A DNA stretch of 64,000 nucleotides from Idiomarina zobellii (GCF_900100855.1 NZ_FNCB01000009.1:1-64000), one strand, 5' to 3'; numbered from the stretch's first letter, positions 44,639 to 55,620 are shown. Translations and numbers: made by a program. Notes: generated from the letters alone by a model not told the origin.

Positions 44639-45889
44639 ATGGGTCCGTTTTCGACACATAGCAAACGCTTGTTTATTGCCGTAAGTCTGGCAATAAGTTC
44701 AAGCTACGCCAATGCACAACAGTTGCCCGAGCAATGGCAAAAAACTGTGCAGCAACACCCCAGTGTTGAAGCCGCTCAACAGCAGGCTGAAGCGCTGATC
44801 CAACAGGGCAAACAATTAAATCAGCCTTTGTACAACCCTAGCTTATCGTCACGCTTAGAGCGCGATGGTGACATCAATAATTACGCTGTTGGTCTAAGCC
44901 AGACGCTGGACTGGAGCACTCGCAATGAAGCAAGGGCCAGTCAGAGTGACGCCATGACGGCTATGGCAGTGAGTATTTATCGCCAGTCGGCGACATCGCA
45001 TGCTAAAACTTTGTTGAATGCCTATGTGCAATGGCTGGACGCAAAACAGCGTTACGCACTGGCCGAGCAACAAGAGAAAATCGTTAAACAGGCGATAAGC
45101 TTGGTTGCCGAACGACGTAAAGCCGGTGACTTAGGTGCCGTCGACGAACAACTGACGGTACTCGCACTAAGTCGGCAACTGCAACAAACGGCAGCGGCTT
45201 ATCAACAGCTGCAATCCGCTGAAGCAGAGTTAAACGCTCTGCTAACCACGATTGACGTCGCTCAACTCTCCGTGAATGAGGAGCTATTTAACGTTGAACC
45301 TGCGTTAACGGCTCGCTGGCAACAACATCCGGCGTTAAAAGCTGCTTACCTGCAATGGCAATTAAAGCGCGCCGATGTCGACTGGAAACGCTCGTTAACC
45401 ACCGCCAACCCAACCGTAGGCGTCGAAGCGGGCGAGAACGATAACGAAACAGTAGTTGGCTTATCATTCAGCATTCCACTACAGATTCGCAATAACTACA
45501 GCGATGCGGTGCGCGCAGCCAATAGCGAAGCTGTTGCTGAAGAAAAACGTTTGATTGCACTAAGGCAACAATGGCAAGCAGCACTGAAATCGTCTCTTAA
45601 CAATTATCGTTTTGTGAAAAAACAGTGGCAAAGCTGGCAAAGAGACTTTCAATCTCGGCAGGATGAGTCGATGCAGGTGATTGAACAGTCCTGGCTCGCC
45701 GGTGACCTATCCACCACCGACTACCTCACCGCTGTGCAACAGCAGCTCGATAGCCAATTTGCAGGGATAGCGCTGCAAACACAATATCGGTTGGCCGCCA
45801 TTGAATGGTTGTACCGTTCGGGCGAACTCAGTAAAGCGCTGACGTTATCGCCGTTAAGCCAGCCAACAAACGCAGAGATTGGAGAGTAA
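44639..45889 (+). CDS. TolC-family outer membrane channel of second RND system
   Basis: A 416-residue outer membrane factor with signal peptide (about 1-26, ending ANA) and two long helical repeats rich in Gln and Ala. SLSSRLERDGDINNYAVGLS and the VGLSFSIPLQIRN strand are typical of CzcC/CusC relatives. GAGG-type ribosome site (TGAGGAG) precedes the ATG. It is followed by the adaptor after 3 bases. Confidence 0.88.
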   Translation: MGPFSTHSKRLFIAVSLAISSSYANAQQLPEQWQKTVQQHPSVEAAQQQAEALIQQGKQLNQPLYNPSLSSRLERDGDINNYAVGLSQTLDWSTRNEARASQSDAMTAMAVSIYRQSATSHAKTLLNAYVQWLDAKQRYALAEQQEKIVKQAISLVAERRKAGDLGAVDEQLTVLALSRQLQQTAAAYQQLQSAEAELNALLTTIDVAQLSVNEELFNVEPALTARWQQHPALKAAYLQWQLKRADVDWKRSLTTANPTVGVEAGENDNETVVGLSFSIPLQIRNNYSDAVRAANSEAVAEEKRLIALRQQWQAALKSSLNNYRFVKKQWQSWQRDFQSRQDESMQVIEQSWLAGDLSTTDYLTAVQQQLDSQFAGIALQTQYRLAAIEWLYRSGELSKALTLSPLSQPTNAEIGE

Positions 45890-45892
45890 ACG

Positions 45893-47038
45893 ATGTCAGT
45901 AAAACCTTTATACGCAGCAATAGCACTTGCGCTGAGCTTTTCGGTTATGGCGCAGGATGAACACGGACACGACGAAAAAGAAGATACCCACAAGGAAGAA
46001 GGCAAACACGAGCAAGGTGAACATAAGGAAAGCTCAGGCGTGGAGCTATCCAGCAAGCAGCTATCCATGGCAGATATCACCACGCGAACCTTGCAAACTC
46101 AAGTTATTGAATACCCGGTTTATGCTCCGGGCGAGGTGGTTGCTAACGACTTTAACAGCTATATCGTGAGTCCGCGCATCGACTCGACCGTGCTCAAACG
46201 TTTTGTCAGTATTGGCGACCACGTCGAAAAAGGTGAACCTCTAGCCACCCTCTTCAGCGCCACCATGGCGGAGGCGCAAAGTCAGTATTTGGTCACACTT
46301 AACGAGTGGCAACGCGTGCAGTCACTCGGCGAGTCAACGGTGGGTGAAAAACGCTTTGTCGAAGCGAAAAACGCCTTTACTTCAGCGCAAGCGCAGCTCA
46401 AAGCATTTGGTATGTCAGCCAGTGATATTAAGCGTTTAAGTAAAGCTGACTACCCTATCGGCGAATACCAACTGACCTCAGAAATTGGCGGAATTGTGGT
46501 TAGCGATAATTTCAAGCAAGGCCAGCAAGTTAATGCCGGTAATCACTTGGTTGAAGTGCTGCAAGAAGAAACCTTGTGGGTTAATGCTCGTCTACCAGGC
46601 TCAGCTGACCTTAGTGTGCAGTTTGGTGATCCTGTTACAGTGAGTGTCGACAATCAGCGCTTTGCGGCAAAAGTCATTCAGGAAGGCCACACAATCGACC
46701 ATAAAACCCGCAACCGAACGGTACGACTTGCGGTAAATAACGAAAAGGACCAATTACACCCTGGTTTATTTGCGGATGTTTATTTCTCAGTCAAGTCGGA
46801 TGGACCGGTGCTTGCAGTTAAGGACTCAGCCTTAATGCGGGCATCTGATGGTGACTGGCAGATATTCATTGAGCACGAACCCGGAAAGTTTGAACCGAAG
46901 AAAGTCGAATTGGTTGATGAAAAGGGTCCGTGGAAAGTCATTCGAGGCGTTAAGGAAGGCACAAAATACGTAGACAACGGCGCGTTTTTCGTTCGCTCAC
47001 AAATCGCTAAAGGCGGTTTTGACCCACATAACCACTAA
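45893..47038 (+). CDS. Periplasmic adaptor of second RND system
   Basis: A 381-residue membrane fusion protein. After a signal peptide (about 1-20, ending VMA) comes an unusually charged stretch of about 30 residues with His repeats (EHGHDEKEDTHKEEGKHEQ) that is likely to bind divalent metal. Then come the barrel-sandwich, hairpin and beta-barrel domains (SIGDHVEKGEPLATLFSA; RLAVNNEKDQLHPGLFADVY), and a C-terminal membrane-proximal domain. It ends GGFDPHNH. It is 11 bases ahead of the pump gene. Confidence 0.9.
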   Translation: MSVKPLYAAIALALSFSVMAQDEHGHDEKEDTHKEEGKHEQGEHKESSGVELSSKQLSMADITTRTLQTQVIEYPVYAPGEVVANDFNSYIVSPRIDSTVLKRFVSIGDHVEKGEPLATLFSATMAEAQSQYLVTLNEWQRVQSLGESTVGEKRFVEAKNAFTSAQAQLKAFGMSASDIKRLSKADYPIGEYQLTSEIGGIVVSDNFKQGQQVNAGNHLVEVLQEETLWVNARLPGSADLSVQFGDPVTVSVDNQRFAAKVIQEGHTIDHKTRNRTVRLAVNNEKDQLHPGLFADVYFSVKSDGPVLAVKDSALMRASDGDWQIFIEHEPGKFEPKKVELVDEKGPWKVIRGVKEGTKYVDNGAFFVRSQIAKGGFDPHNH

Positions 47039-47049
47039 CAGGAGGTTGT

Positions 47050-50000
47050 ATGTTTCAGCGCATTATTCAGTTTGCTGTCGCCAATCGCCTGTTATTGGTA
47101 TTGGCTTTATTCAGCATCAGCATTGCGTCATTTTTTATTATTCCCAAACTTAATCTGGATGCCTTTCCCGATGTTACCAACGTTCAGGTAACGGTAAATA
47201 CGGAAGCACCAGGATTAGCAGCGCCCGAAGTCGAGCAGCTGATTACCTATCCGATAGAGTCGGTGATGTATGCCCTGCCCGACGTCAAAGAAGTTCGGTC
47301 AATCTCAAAAACAGGTTTATCGGGCATTACCGTGGTATTTGACGAGAGTGTCGATATCTACTTTGCCCGGCAACTGGTATTCGAGCGGCTGCAAGCGGCA
47401 AAGGAGTTGATTCCAGAGGGAGTCGGCACGCCCGAAATGGGCCCTAACTCTTCCGGTCTCGGCCAGGTTTATCAGTATCTGCTACTTGCCGAGCCGGGCT
47501 CTGGTGTCAGTAGCATCGAGCTACGCAGTCTTAACGACTATGTGGTTAAACTGCTACTGATGCCCGTTGAGGGAATTACCGAAGTCTTGTCCTTTGGCGG
47601 TGAAGTTAAGCAATATCAGGTTAACCTCAATCCCGCCAAGCTGCTGTCTTACGACCTTACCCAGCAAGATGTGATGAGCGCGGTCAACAAGAATAACGGT
47701 AACGTTGGTGGTTGGTATATGCCCCGCGGTCAGGAGCAGTTGGTTATTCGCGGCACCGGCTGGCTGGAAAGCGGTAAAAAAGGCCTGCAACAAATACGAC
47801 AAATACCGCTCAAAACCGTTGACGGCGTTTCCGTAACACTGGGACAGGTTGCCGACGTCGAAATCGGCAGTGAAATTCGCCAGGGGGCGGTCTCAATGTC
47901 GCGTAAAGTCGACGGCGAGGTCAACCAGTTGGGCGAAGTGGTGTCGGGTATTGTGCTCAAACGCATGGGCTCGAATACCAAAGCCACCATCGACGGTATT
48001 AAAAAGCGCATTCCGCTTATTCAGCAAGCATTACCCGAGGGTGTCACCTTTGAGCCGTATTATGATCAGGCCGATTTAATACAAAAAGCCGTATCTACGG
48101 TCGCGTATTCACTGCTCATTGCCTTTGTGTTTATTATCGCAGTATTAACACTGTTTTTGCTCAACATACGCGCTACTTTTTTAGTGTTACTGTCCATTCC
48201 CGTTTCTATCGCCATTGCCCTGATGGTAATGTCCGCGATGGGCATGTCAGCTAACCTGATGTCGCTGGGCGGGATTGCTGTTGCCATTGGTATGCTGGTC
48301 GACGGCTCCGTGGTGATGGTTGAAAACATCTTTAAGCACTTAAGTCGTCCGGATAGTGAACACCAAGACGACGCCGAGCAACGCACAGAGCACCGCGACC
48401 CGGATCCTCAGGCAGCCAAACTCGATAGTCATGGTATCAAGCTGCGAGTTAAGGAAGCGGCTAACGAAGTGGCACGACCGGTATTCTTTGCCGCCATGAT
48501 TATCTTGGTGGTCTTTATGCCACTGTTTAGTTTTCAGGGTGTTGAAGCTAAATTATTTGAGCCCATGGCTATCAGTATTATGTTGGCCATTATCTCCGCG
48601 GTTTTTGTGGCCATCATGGTTGTACCGGCATTAGCCAGTTACTTTTTCAGTCGGGGTATTAAGCCTCGTGAAAATAAACTGCTTAAACCACTAGATAATG
48701 GTTATAAAAGACTATTATCGGTGGCGTTACGCAGTAAAAAGGCTGTTATTACCCTGGCCAGTGTGCTGTTTGTCGGCGCTTTGGTGTTAGTGCCTCGTCT
48801 CGGCACCGAGTTTGCGCCTGAGCTAGAAGAAGGCACGATTAATATTCGCGTGACATTGGCCCCCTCTTCTAATCTCGAAACGGCGTTGGAGGTTGCTCCT
48901 AAGCTCGAAAAAATACTGATGTCATTTCCAGAAACCACGTATGCGCTGAGCCGTATTGGTCGCGCAGAGGTCGGCGGCGATCCGGAGCCTATCAGTAATA
49001 TTGAGATCTATGTCGGTGTTAAACCCCAGTCAGAATGGACTACGGCATCAGACCGTTACGCTTTGCAGGAAAAGATGGAAGCAAAACTAGATGATCACCC
49101 AGGCTTGTTGTTTAATTTTTCACAACCTATTGCAACACGGGTTGATGAACTGCTCTCAGGTGTAAGATCGCAGCTAGCCATCAAACTATTTGGACCCGAG
49201 CTTGACGTGTTGGCCCGTAAAGGCCAGGAAATAGAAAGTGCCGTCAAGCAGGTTGACGGGGCCGTTGCAGTAGCGATGGAGCAAATAAAAGGTGAAGCAC
49301 AACTGGTGGTTTCGCCGAAACGCCAACAACTCTCACGCTACGGCTTAAATGTCTCCGATGTACTTAGCGTTGTCGACAATGGCTTGGGTGGCGCTTCGGC
49401 AGGCCAGATCATTCGCGGTAATGAGCGCTATGATATTTACGTGCGGCTGGCCAAGCAATTCCGCGATACGCCGGAGTCTATTCGCTCGTTACGCTTGTTA
49501 ACTCCTTCGGGAGCCTGGGTAACCGTAGGCGAAGTCGCCCACGTCGCAATTGAATCAGGACCACCGCAAATCCGTCGTGATGATGTACAGCGTCGCGTTG
49601 TGATTCAATCGAACGTTCAGGGTCGTGACATGGGTAGCGTGGTTGCCGATATTCGGAAGGCGATTGACGAGAAGGTGGATTTACCAACCGGTTACTCAGT
49701 CGATATTGGTGGCCAGTTCGAAAGTCAACAACGAGCACAGGAGCGCTTGTCCATTGTCGTTCCCATATCGCTGGCACTCATCGCCCTGCTGCTTTATTTT
49801 GCTTTCGGCACCATGGGTCAAGCCATGTTGATTTTGGTGAATGTACCGTTGGCAGTCATCGGTGGTATTGTGGCACTCTATGTGTCAGGACAGTACTTAT
49901 CGGTGCCCAGCGCCGTGGGTTTCATCACACTGTTTGGTGTGGCGGTACTAAACGGTGTGGTTCTGGTCGAAAGTATAAACCAGAGAATAACCGATGGGCA

Positions 50001-50247
50001 TGCAGTTAATGATGCCGTGTTTGATGGCGCATGGTCGCGACTACGCCCGGTATTAATGACGGCAATAACCTCAGCGTTAGGACTCATTCCCATGCTGTTT
50101 GCAACCGGCGCAGGCGCTGAAATTCAGCGTCCATTGGCCACCGTCATTGTTGGCGGTTTGGTGTCTGCGACATTGCTAACACTGGTTATCTTACCCGTGC
50201 TCTATCCTTGGTTTTCGAAACAAAAAATTAAGGATCTGAGCCGTTAG
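47050..50247 (+). CDS. Heavy-metal RND efflux pump, second system
   Basis: A 1065-residue inner membrane pump with 12 helices. Helix 4 reads GGIAVAIGMLVDGSVVMVEN: the second Asp and the Glu of the CzcA relay are kept, but the first Asp is Ala, as in CusA-like pumps. The three substrate methionines of CusA are not at the matching places (TINIRVTL, NIEIYVGV, RVDELLSGVR). A His/Asp-rich insert of about 35 residues follows helix 4 (HLSRPDSEHQDDAEQ). It therefore belongs to neither the clear Zn/Co/Cd nor the clear Cu/Ag type; a divalent metal such as Zn, Ni or Co is likely, given the CDF gene downstream. Confidence 0.88.
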   Translation: MFQRIIQFAVANRLLLVLALFSISIASFFIIPKLNLDAFPDVTNVQVTVNTEAPGLAAPEVEQLITYPIESVMYALPDVKEVRSISKTGLSGITVVFDESVDIYFARQLVFERLQAAKELIPEGVGTPEMGPNSSGLGQVYQYLLLAEPGSGVSSIELRSLNDYVVKLLLMPVEGITEVLSFGGEVKQYQVNLNPAKLLSYDLTQQDVMSAVNKNNGNVGGWYMPRGQEQLVIRGTGWLESGKKGLQQIRQIPLKTVDGVSVTLGQVADVEIGSEIRQGAVSMSRKVDGEVNQLGEVVSGIVLKRMGSNTKATIDGIKKRIPLIQQALPEGVTFEPYYDQADLIQKAVSTVAYSLLIAFVFIIAVLTLFLLNIRATFLVLLSIPVSIAIALMVMSAMGMSANLMSLGGIAVAIGMLVDGSVVMVENIFKHLSRPDSEHQDDAEQRTEHRDPDPQAAKLDSHGIKLRVKEAANEVARPVFFAAMIILVVFMPLFSFQGVEAKLFEPMAISIMLAIISAVFVAIMVVPALASYFFSRGIKPRENKLLKPLDNGYKRLLSVALRSKKAVITLASVLFVGALVLVPRLGTEFAPELEEGTINIRVTLAPSSNLETALEVAPKLEKILMSFPETTYALSRIGRAEVGGDPEPISNIEIYVGVKPQSEWTTASDRYALQEKMEAKLDDHPGLLFNFSQPIATRVDELLSGVRSQLAIKLFGPELDVLARKGQEIESAVKQVDGAVAVAMEQIKGEAQLVVSPKRQQLSRYGLNVSDVLSVVDNGLGGASAGQIIRGNERYDIYVRLAKQFRDTPESIRSLRLLTPSGAWVTVGEVAHVAIESGPPQIRRDDVQRRVVIQSNVQGRDMGSVVADIRKAIDEKVDLPTGYSVDIGGQFESQQRAQERLSIVVPISLALIALLLYFAFGTMGQAMLILVNVPLAVIGGIVALYVSGQYLSVPSAVGFITLFGVAVLNGVVLVESINQRITDGHAVNDAVFDGAWSRLRPVLMTAITSALGLIPMLFATGAGAEIQRPLATVIVGGLVSATLLTLVILPVLYPWFSKQKIKDLSR

Positions 50248-50259
50248 GGTTCAGCACTT

Positions 50260-50284
50260 AAGGGGGCGGTTATTGCCGCCCCTT
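50260..50284 (+). terminator. Hairpin between second RND pump and CDF gene
   Basis: AAGGGGGCGG and CCGCCCCTT pair over nine bases with one extra G and a short loop. It starts 12 bases after the RND stop. The sequence after it (CTACTAC) is not T-rich, so it probably reduces rather than ends transcription into the CDF gene. Confidence 0.5.
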
Positions 50285-50306
50285 CTACTACAAAGAGGAA
50301 CGTATT

Positions 50307-51194
50307 ATGGGGCATCACCATAACCATGATCACTCAAAGGACATGCCGTCCAACCGATTAGGGTGGGCATTTGTTCTTAACTTTGTTTTCACCATTATCG
50401 AGTTTATTGGTGGCTTTCTTACCAACAGTACCGCCATTTTAGCTGATGCCGTTCATGATCTTGGCGATAGCTTGTCGCTTGGCCTGGGGTGGGTACTTAA
50501 TAAGCTGGGCAAAAAACAGGCTAACCAACACTTTACCTACGGTTATAAGCGACTCAATCTTGCCGGTGCATTTATTAATGCCGTTGTTTTAATCGCAGGC
50601 TCTGCCTGGGTACTTGTGGAAGCGATTCCCAGACTCTGGAACCCTCAAATGCCCATCGCTGATGGCATGATCGCTTTAGCCGTCGTTGGCATTACAGTTA
50701 ATGGATTTGCCGCTTACAAATTGTCAGAGGGCAAAACGTTAAACGAACGCGTTGTTAACTGGCACTTGCTGGAGGATGTTCTCGGCTGGGTTGCTGTACT
50801 TATCGTTGGTATTGTTTTGTTGTTCGTAGACTGGCCAATTCTCGACCCTATATTGTCGATTGGCTTTACTCTATTTATTTTAGTGAATGTGCTGCGCAAC
50901 CTGTGGGCAACGCTGAAACTCTTCATACAAGCAACTCCGGACAAAAAAACCTACAGACAAGTCGCTGACGCTTTACTGGAGCTACCTCATGTTGCTGACC
51001 TACACCATTTGCATTTTTGGTCACTAGACGGCGAGGAGCATGTATTAACCGTTCATTTGGTGTTAACTGAAAATCTTGATATCGAGGCCCGTAGCGACTT
51101 AAAACAGCACATCGATAACGTCCTTGCGCCCTATGCTCTAAGCCATACAACGGTAGAACTAGAAGATCCTGATGAAGCGTGTAGGGACAACTGA
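50307..51194 (+). CDS. czcD: Cation diffusion facilitator, CzcD/ZitB type
   Basis: A 295-residue inner membrane Zn2+/H+ antiporter. It begins with a His-rich tail ([12 protein letters not shown]) and has six membrane helices. The two membrane metal-site motifs are intact: [12 protein letters not shown] (helix 2) and [11 protein letters not shown] (helix 5). The C-terminal cytosolic domain (about 205-290) has [15 protein letters not shown], the dimer metal site. It moves Zn or a similar ion to the periplasm, where the RND system can take it up. AGAGG lies eight bases ahead of the ATG. Confidence 0.94.
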   Translation: MGHHHNHDHSKDMPSNRLGWAFVLNFVFTIIEFIGGFLTNSTAILADAVHDLGDSLSLGLGWVLNKLGKKQANQHFTYGYKRLNLAGAFINAVVLIAGSAWVLVEAIPRLWNPQMPIADGMIALAVVGITVNGFAAYKLSEGKTLNERVVNWHLLEDVLGWVAVLIVGIVLLFVDWPILDPILSIGFTLFILVNVLRNLWATLKLFIQATPDKKTYRQVADALLELPHVADLHHLHFWSLDGEEHVLTVHLVLTENLDIEARSDLKQHIDNVLAPYALSHTTVELEDPDEACRDN

Positions 51195-51196
51195 TA

Positions 51197-51532
51197 ATGA
51201 GTGCATTATTTTTATTGAAAACGCTCGGGTTATTTATTGCAACCGCAATTGCCGAAATTGTCGGTTGCTATTTACCCTACCTATGGCTCAAAGAGGGCCA
51301 TTCCGTTTGGTTGCTCATTCCGGCAGCAATAAGCTTAGCTTTATTTGCTTACTTATTAACACTTCATCCAGCGGAAAGCGGGCGGGTCTACGCAGCTTAT
51401 GGTGGTATTTACGTGTTAACTGCCATAGTCTGGCTGCGAATTGTCGATAAATCGCCACTATCCAATTTCGACCTGATTGGCACGGCGTTTGTGCTAACCG
51501 GTATGGGGATTCTTGTGTATGGCTGGCGTTAG
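51197..51532 (+). CDS. YnfA family (UPF0060) small membrane protein
   Basis: A 111-residue protein with four membrane helices and the family blocks [28 protein letters not shown] and [15 protein letters not shown]. Members are distantly like small multidrug resistance transporters but have no settled function. It starts 2 bases after the CDF stop codon, so it is the last gene of the second RND operon. YnfA proteins are frequent partners of metal-resistance genes. Confidence 0.88.
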   Translation: MSALFLLKTLGLFIATAIAEIVGCYLPYLWLKEGHSVWLLIPAAISLALFAYLLTLHPAESGRVYAAYGGIYVLTAIVWLRIVDKSPLSNFDLIGTAFVLTGMGILVYGWR

Positions 51533-51583
51533 CTATAAAGCAATTCAGTTAAAGAACTCCGCTCAAAAGTTTTACTACACAGA

Positions 51584-52027
51584 CTAACGCACCTTATGTT
51601 TGTCCGTGGTAGCGTCCTCAACCCCGTCATTAAGCGAGGCCATCAGTGGACAATAGACATCTCCGTGTCCGGCGCTGCATTTTTGCACCAGCTCATTCAA
51701 CGCTCGTTCAATTTGCTGTAAGTGCGATATCTTTCGACGAACACTGGTGAGCTTTTGCTCCCCAAGCTCCCGTGCCTCATCGCAATGAGCGCCATCTTGC
51801 AGAGTTAATAGCTCACCAATTTCATCCAGACTAAATCCAAGCCATTGAGACGCGCGAATAAAATGAAGCCGAGCAAGCGCTTGTTCGTCGTAATGTCGGA
51901 TCCCCCCATACGGCTTTTCCGGCTCGCTCATTAGCCCTCGGCGCTGATAATAGCGCACCGTTTCCACGCCCACGCCGGCTGTTTTGGCCAGCGTGCCAAT
52001 TGTCATTACGTTGCGTTTTTTTAACAT
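51584..52027 (-). CDS. merR: Mercuric resistance regulator MerR
   Basis: About 147 residues. The start at 52027 is chosen because it puts the three Hg-binding cysteines at 82 (GAHCDEA), 117 (VQKCSAG) and 126 (VYCPL), the same numbers as in Tn501 MerR; the frame is open to 52069. The helix-turn-helix (IGTLAKTAGVGVETVRYYQ) is at the N-terminus. It represses and, with Hg(II), activates the divergent merTPA genes through the operator at 52033-52063. Confidence 0.94.
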   Translation of the reverse strand: MLKKRNVMTIGTLAKTAGVGVETVRYYQRRGLMSEPEKPYGGIRHYDEQALARLHFIRASQWLGFSLDEIGELLTLQDGAHCDEARELGEQKLTSVRRKISHLQQIERALNELVQKCSAGHGDVYCPLMASLNDGVEDATTDKHKVR

Positions 52028-52032
52028 AGCTA

Positions 52033-52063
52033 TTGCTTCCGTAGTGAGGTACGGGTTTAAGAT
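52033..52063 (+). promoter_or_regulatory. mer operator/promoter for merTPA
   Basis: TTGCTT (52033-52038) and TAAGAT (52058-52063) are 19 bases apart, the long spacing that MerR corrects by untwisting DNA. The spacer holds the dyad CCGTA-GTGAGG-TACGG (52039-52054), close to the mer operator consensus. It lies six bases from the merR start on the other strand. Confidence 0.85.
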
Positions 52064-52101
52064 TAACACATTAAAGCAAAATGCCCGAAGGAGTTACTCT
52101 T

Positions 52102-52452
52102 ATGTCAAATTCAAAATCTGGTCGGGGCTCTCTTCTCGCGGGAGGGATCGCAGCGACTCTGGCATCTGCGTGTTGTCTGGGTCCCCTCATATTACTTGCA
52201 CTCGGTGTATCCGGGGCCTGGATTGGGAGCCTCACAGCACTTGAGCCTTATCGACCCATTTTTATTACCATTGCATTGATTGCCATATTCTTTGCCTGGC
52301 GTCGAATATACCGGCGTGCTGATGACTGCAACCCTGATAACACCTGCGCAACGCCAAATGCTCGTAAGAGCTACAAAGTGATGTTTTGGCTCGTTGCGGT
52401 GCTTACTTTAACAGCATTGGCTTACCCCTATGTTGTTCCTTTGTTTTACTAG
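52102..52452 (+). CDS. merT: Mercuric transport protein MerT
   Basis: A 116-residue inner membrane protein with three helices that brings Hg(II) into the cell for reduction. The cysteine pair in helix 1 (ASACCLGP, Cys24-Cys25) and the second pair on the cytosolic side (Cys76 and Cys82) are present. ATG 52102 is chosen over 52081 because GAAGGAG lies nine bases ahead and MSNSKSGRG matches the usual MerT start. Confidence 0.95.
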   Translation: MSNSKSGRGSLLAGGIAATLASACCLGPLILLALGVSGAWIGSLTALEPYRPIFITIALIAIFFAWRRIYRRADDCNPDNTCATPNARKSYKVMFWLVAVLTLTALAYPYVVPLFY

Positions 52453-52465
52453 GAGGCAATACACG

Positions 52466-54224
<1,759 letters not shown>

Positions 54225-54230
54225 GATAAC

Positions 54231-54300
54231 CTAGCTTAACTTCACTGGACAGTTACCAATATTTCGGATTTAGCTGCTGGTTGGTGATAGGTTAAGCTAG
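54231..54300. repeat. Perfect 10-base inverted repeat behind merA
   Basis: CTAGCTTAAC (54231-54240) and GTTAAGCTAG (54291-54300) are exact inverse copies 50 bases apart, starting 6 bases after the merA stop. It could form a long-loop hairpin that ends the mer transcript or mark a recombination junction. No T-run follows. The rest of 54301-54366 holds nothing I can name. Confidence 0.5.
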
Positions 54301-54366
54301 TTCAGGAGTGATAATAGTTGTTATAAGCACTTTTTTCTCATTCATATTAGCTCTTATTTGTCTCAC

Positions 54367-54522
54367 TTATTTGACAATAAGTTTTCCTAGATACCTTTGC
54401 ATCTGACAATGAAAATCGTATTCTCCGGTCTTTAATACTGGCAATTCGATCAACTTTAACTTTTTGGTCGGTAAAGTATCGCTGATCCCCAGATCAGGAA
54501 TAAGCAAAGTTTCAGAGCAACA
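54367..54522 (-). pseudogene. Truncated cupredoxin gene fragment
   Basis: The minus strand codes for about 51 residues (from CCSETLLIPDLGISDTL to HCQMQRYLGKLIVK) that clearly match the last 50 residues of the intact cupredoxin gene at 55578-55931 (CSETLLIPDLEISETL to HCQMQMYRGKIVAG). A TAA sits in frame two codons upstream of the match, and no N-terminal half or start codon is present. The Cys, His and Met ligands are kept, so the fragment is not yet badly decayed. It lies at the junction between the mer and copper modules. Confidence 0.8.
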
Positions 54523-54552
54523 GATTTAAAGGCTTCCAGTTTGACAACAATC

Positions 54553-54819
54553 TCATTTAGCCGTTTTCATTTGTTTATTATATAACGTTACAATTAGCCA
54601 GCCAGTAATCATAGCTCCCAAGGACCACCCGAATAATCCCGTAACAAATCCACTAAAACTCAAATGCCACTCGAAACCAGAGAGTTTTCCGTGAACCATG
54701 CCTTCTGTTAAAGCCATCATGCTAGAGGGCATAATAAGCACTAGCAAGCTACAAACTCCCCATAAAACTGCGAAAGCACCGCCAGCTGCTAAGCCAAATT
54801 TCTTTGCATTAAGTTTCAT
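54553..54819 (-). CDS. DUF5676 family small membrane protein
   Basis: An 88-residue protein with two membrane helices (about 10-32 and 55-80) separated by a loop with EGMVHGKLSGFEWHLS. ATG 54819 is chosen because AAGGAGG precedes it by five bases; the frame is open to 54888. DUF5676 proteins are common in copper and mercury resistance operons but have no known function. It is the last gene of the copper operon. Confidence 0.65.
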   Translation of the reverse strand: MKLNAKKFGLAAGGAFAVLWGVCSLLVLIMPSSMMALTEGMVHGKLSGFEWHLSFSGFVTGLFGWSLGAMITGWLIVTLYNKQMKTAK

Positions 54820-54922
54820 AACTTCCTCCTTAAAAATACCGTTGTAAATTAGATATATTGAAAAAGTACCGCTACTTGCACACTGCAAGTAGCGGCATTT
54901 CCAACGGAGAGCTTAATCTCTA

Positions 54923-55363
54923 CTACATTTCCTTTTTTTCTTCACTCTGATGTTCCATCATCTGCTCCATCATCATTTGCATCATATCCATTCTATGCTC
55001 CATCATTTTCATTTTATTCATCATATTCTCTTTGCCCATTTGCTCTGCTTTGTCTCCCTTTTTATGTTCTCCTTTGTTCATGCCTTTATCCATCCCATGG
55101 TTCATCATTTGCATTCCCTTCTGCATTGACTTCATGTGTTCTTCCATTAGTTTTTTACGTTTCTTGGGATCGGATTCGCTTTTTATTTTTTCCATAGCTT
55201 CGCGCATTTCTTGCATGTGCTCATTCATTGATGTCATTTTTTCATGATGCATCATTCCACTCATTGAACCTGTTTTATCATCACCATGTTTATGCTGTGC
55301 ATCAGCAAAGACAGGAGAGGCCATTAAAGCTGTGATAGTTAAAGCTGAAAGTACTTTTTTCAT
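54923..55363 (-). CDS. Periplasmic Met/His-rich protein, probable copper binder
   Basis: A 146-residue protein. The signal peptide (about 1-21, ending VFA) is followed by HKHGDDKTGSMSGMMHH and then a highly charged helical region with many Met residues; the last 50 residues contain at least 15 Met (MMNKMKMMEHRMDMMQ as an example). Met/His clusters of this kind bind Cu(I) and Ag(I) in the periplasm (compare CopM, PcoE, SilE). ATG 55363 has GAGGG ahead. Placed between the cupredoxin and the DUF5676 gene. Function is inferred from composition and position. Confidence 0.75.
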   Translation of the reverse strand: MKKVLSALTITALMASPVFADAQHKHGDDKTGSMSGMMHHEKMTSMNEHMQEMREAMEKIKSESDPKKRKKLMEEHMKSMQKGMQMMNHGMDKGMNKGEHKKGDKAEQMGKENMMNKMKMMEHRMDMMQMMMEQMMEHQSEEKKEM

Positions 55364-55410
55364 TTTATTACCCTCTTGACTATGACCAAATTGTATTGGT
55401 CTCATTAATT

Positions 55411-55620
55411 TTACTTTGTTTCACTATCGTTAAATCTTGGAACCCACGCTGACGTAGATCCCATATAACGGCAGTATTCATCGCCGAATTCTTCAATGCC
55501 TTCGATGAAATTGAATTTCATTGAATCTAGCGGAAAACTTTTAAAATTCTCATTGTGACCTGGACGTTTTAAGCCATTTAACCAGCAACGATTTTTCCCC
55601 GATACATTTGCATCTGGCAA
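55411..55620 (-). other. Short open frame overlapping the cupredoxin 3' end, status unknown
   Basis: After the cupredoxin stop the minus strand stays open in another frame to a stop at 55411, ending in EFGDEYCRYMGSTSAWVPRF plus eight residues. The only start codons are inside the cupredoxin gene (55620) or an ATG at 55521, which would give 36 residues. Residue composition looks protein-like, and I suspect the tail of a lost gene, but no family is recognised. Confidence 0.25.
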
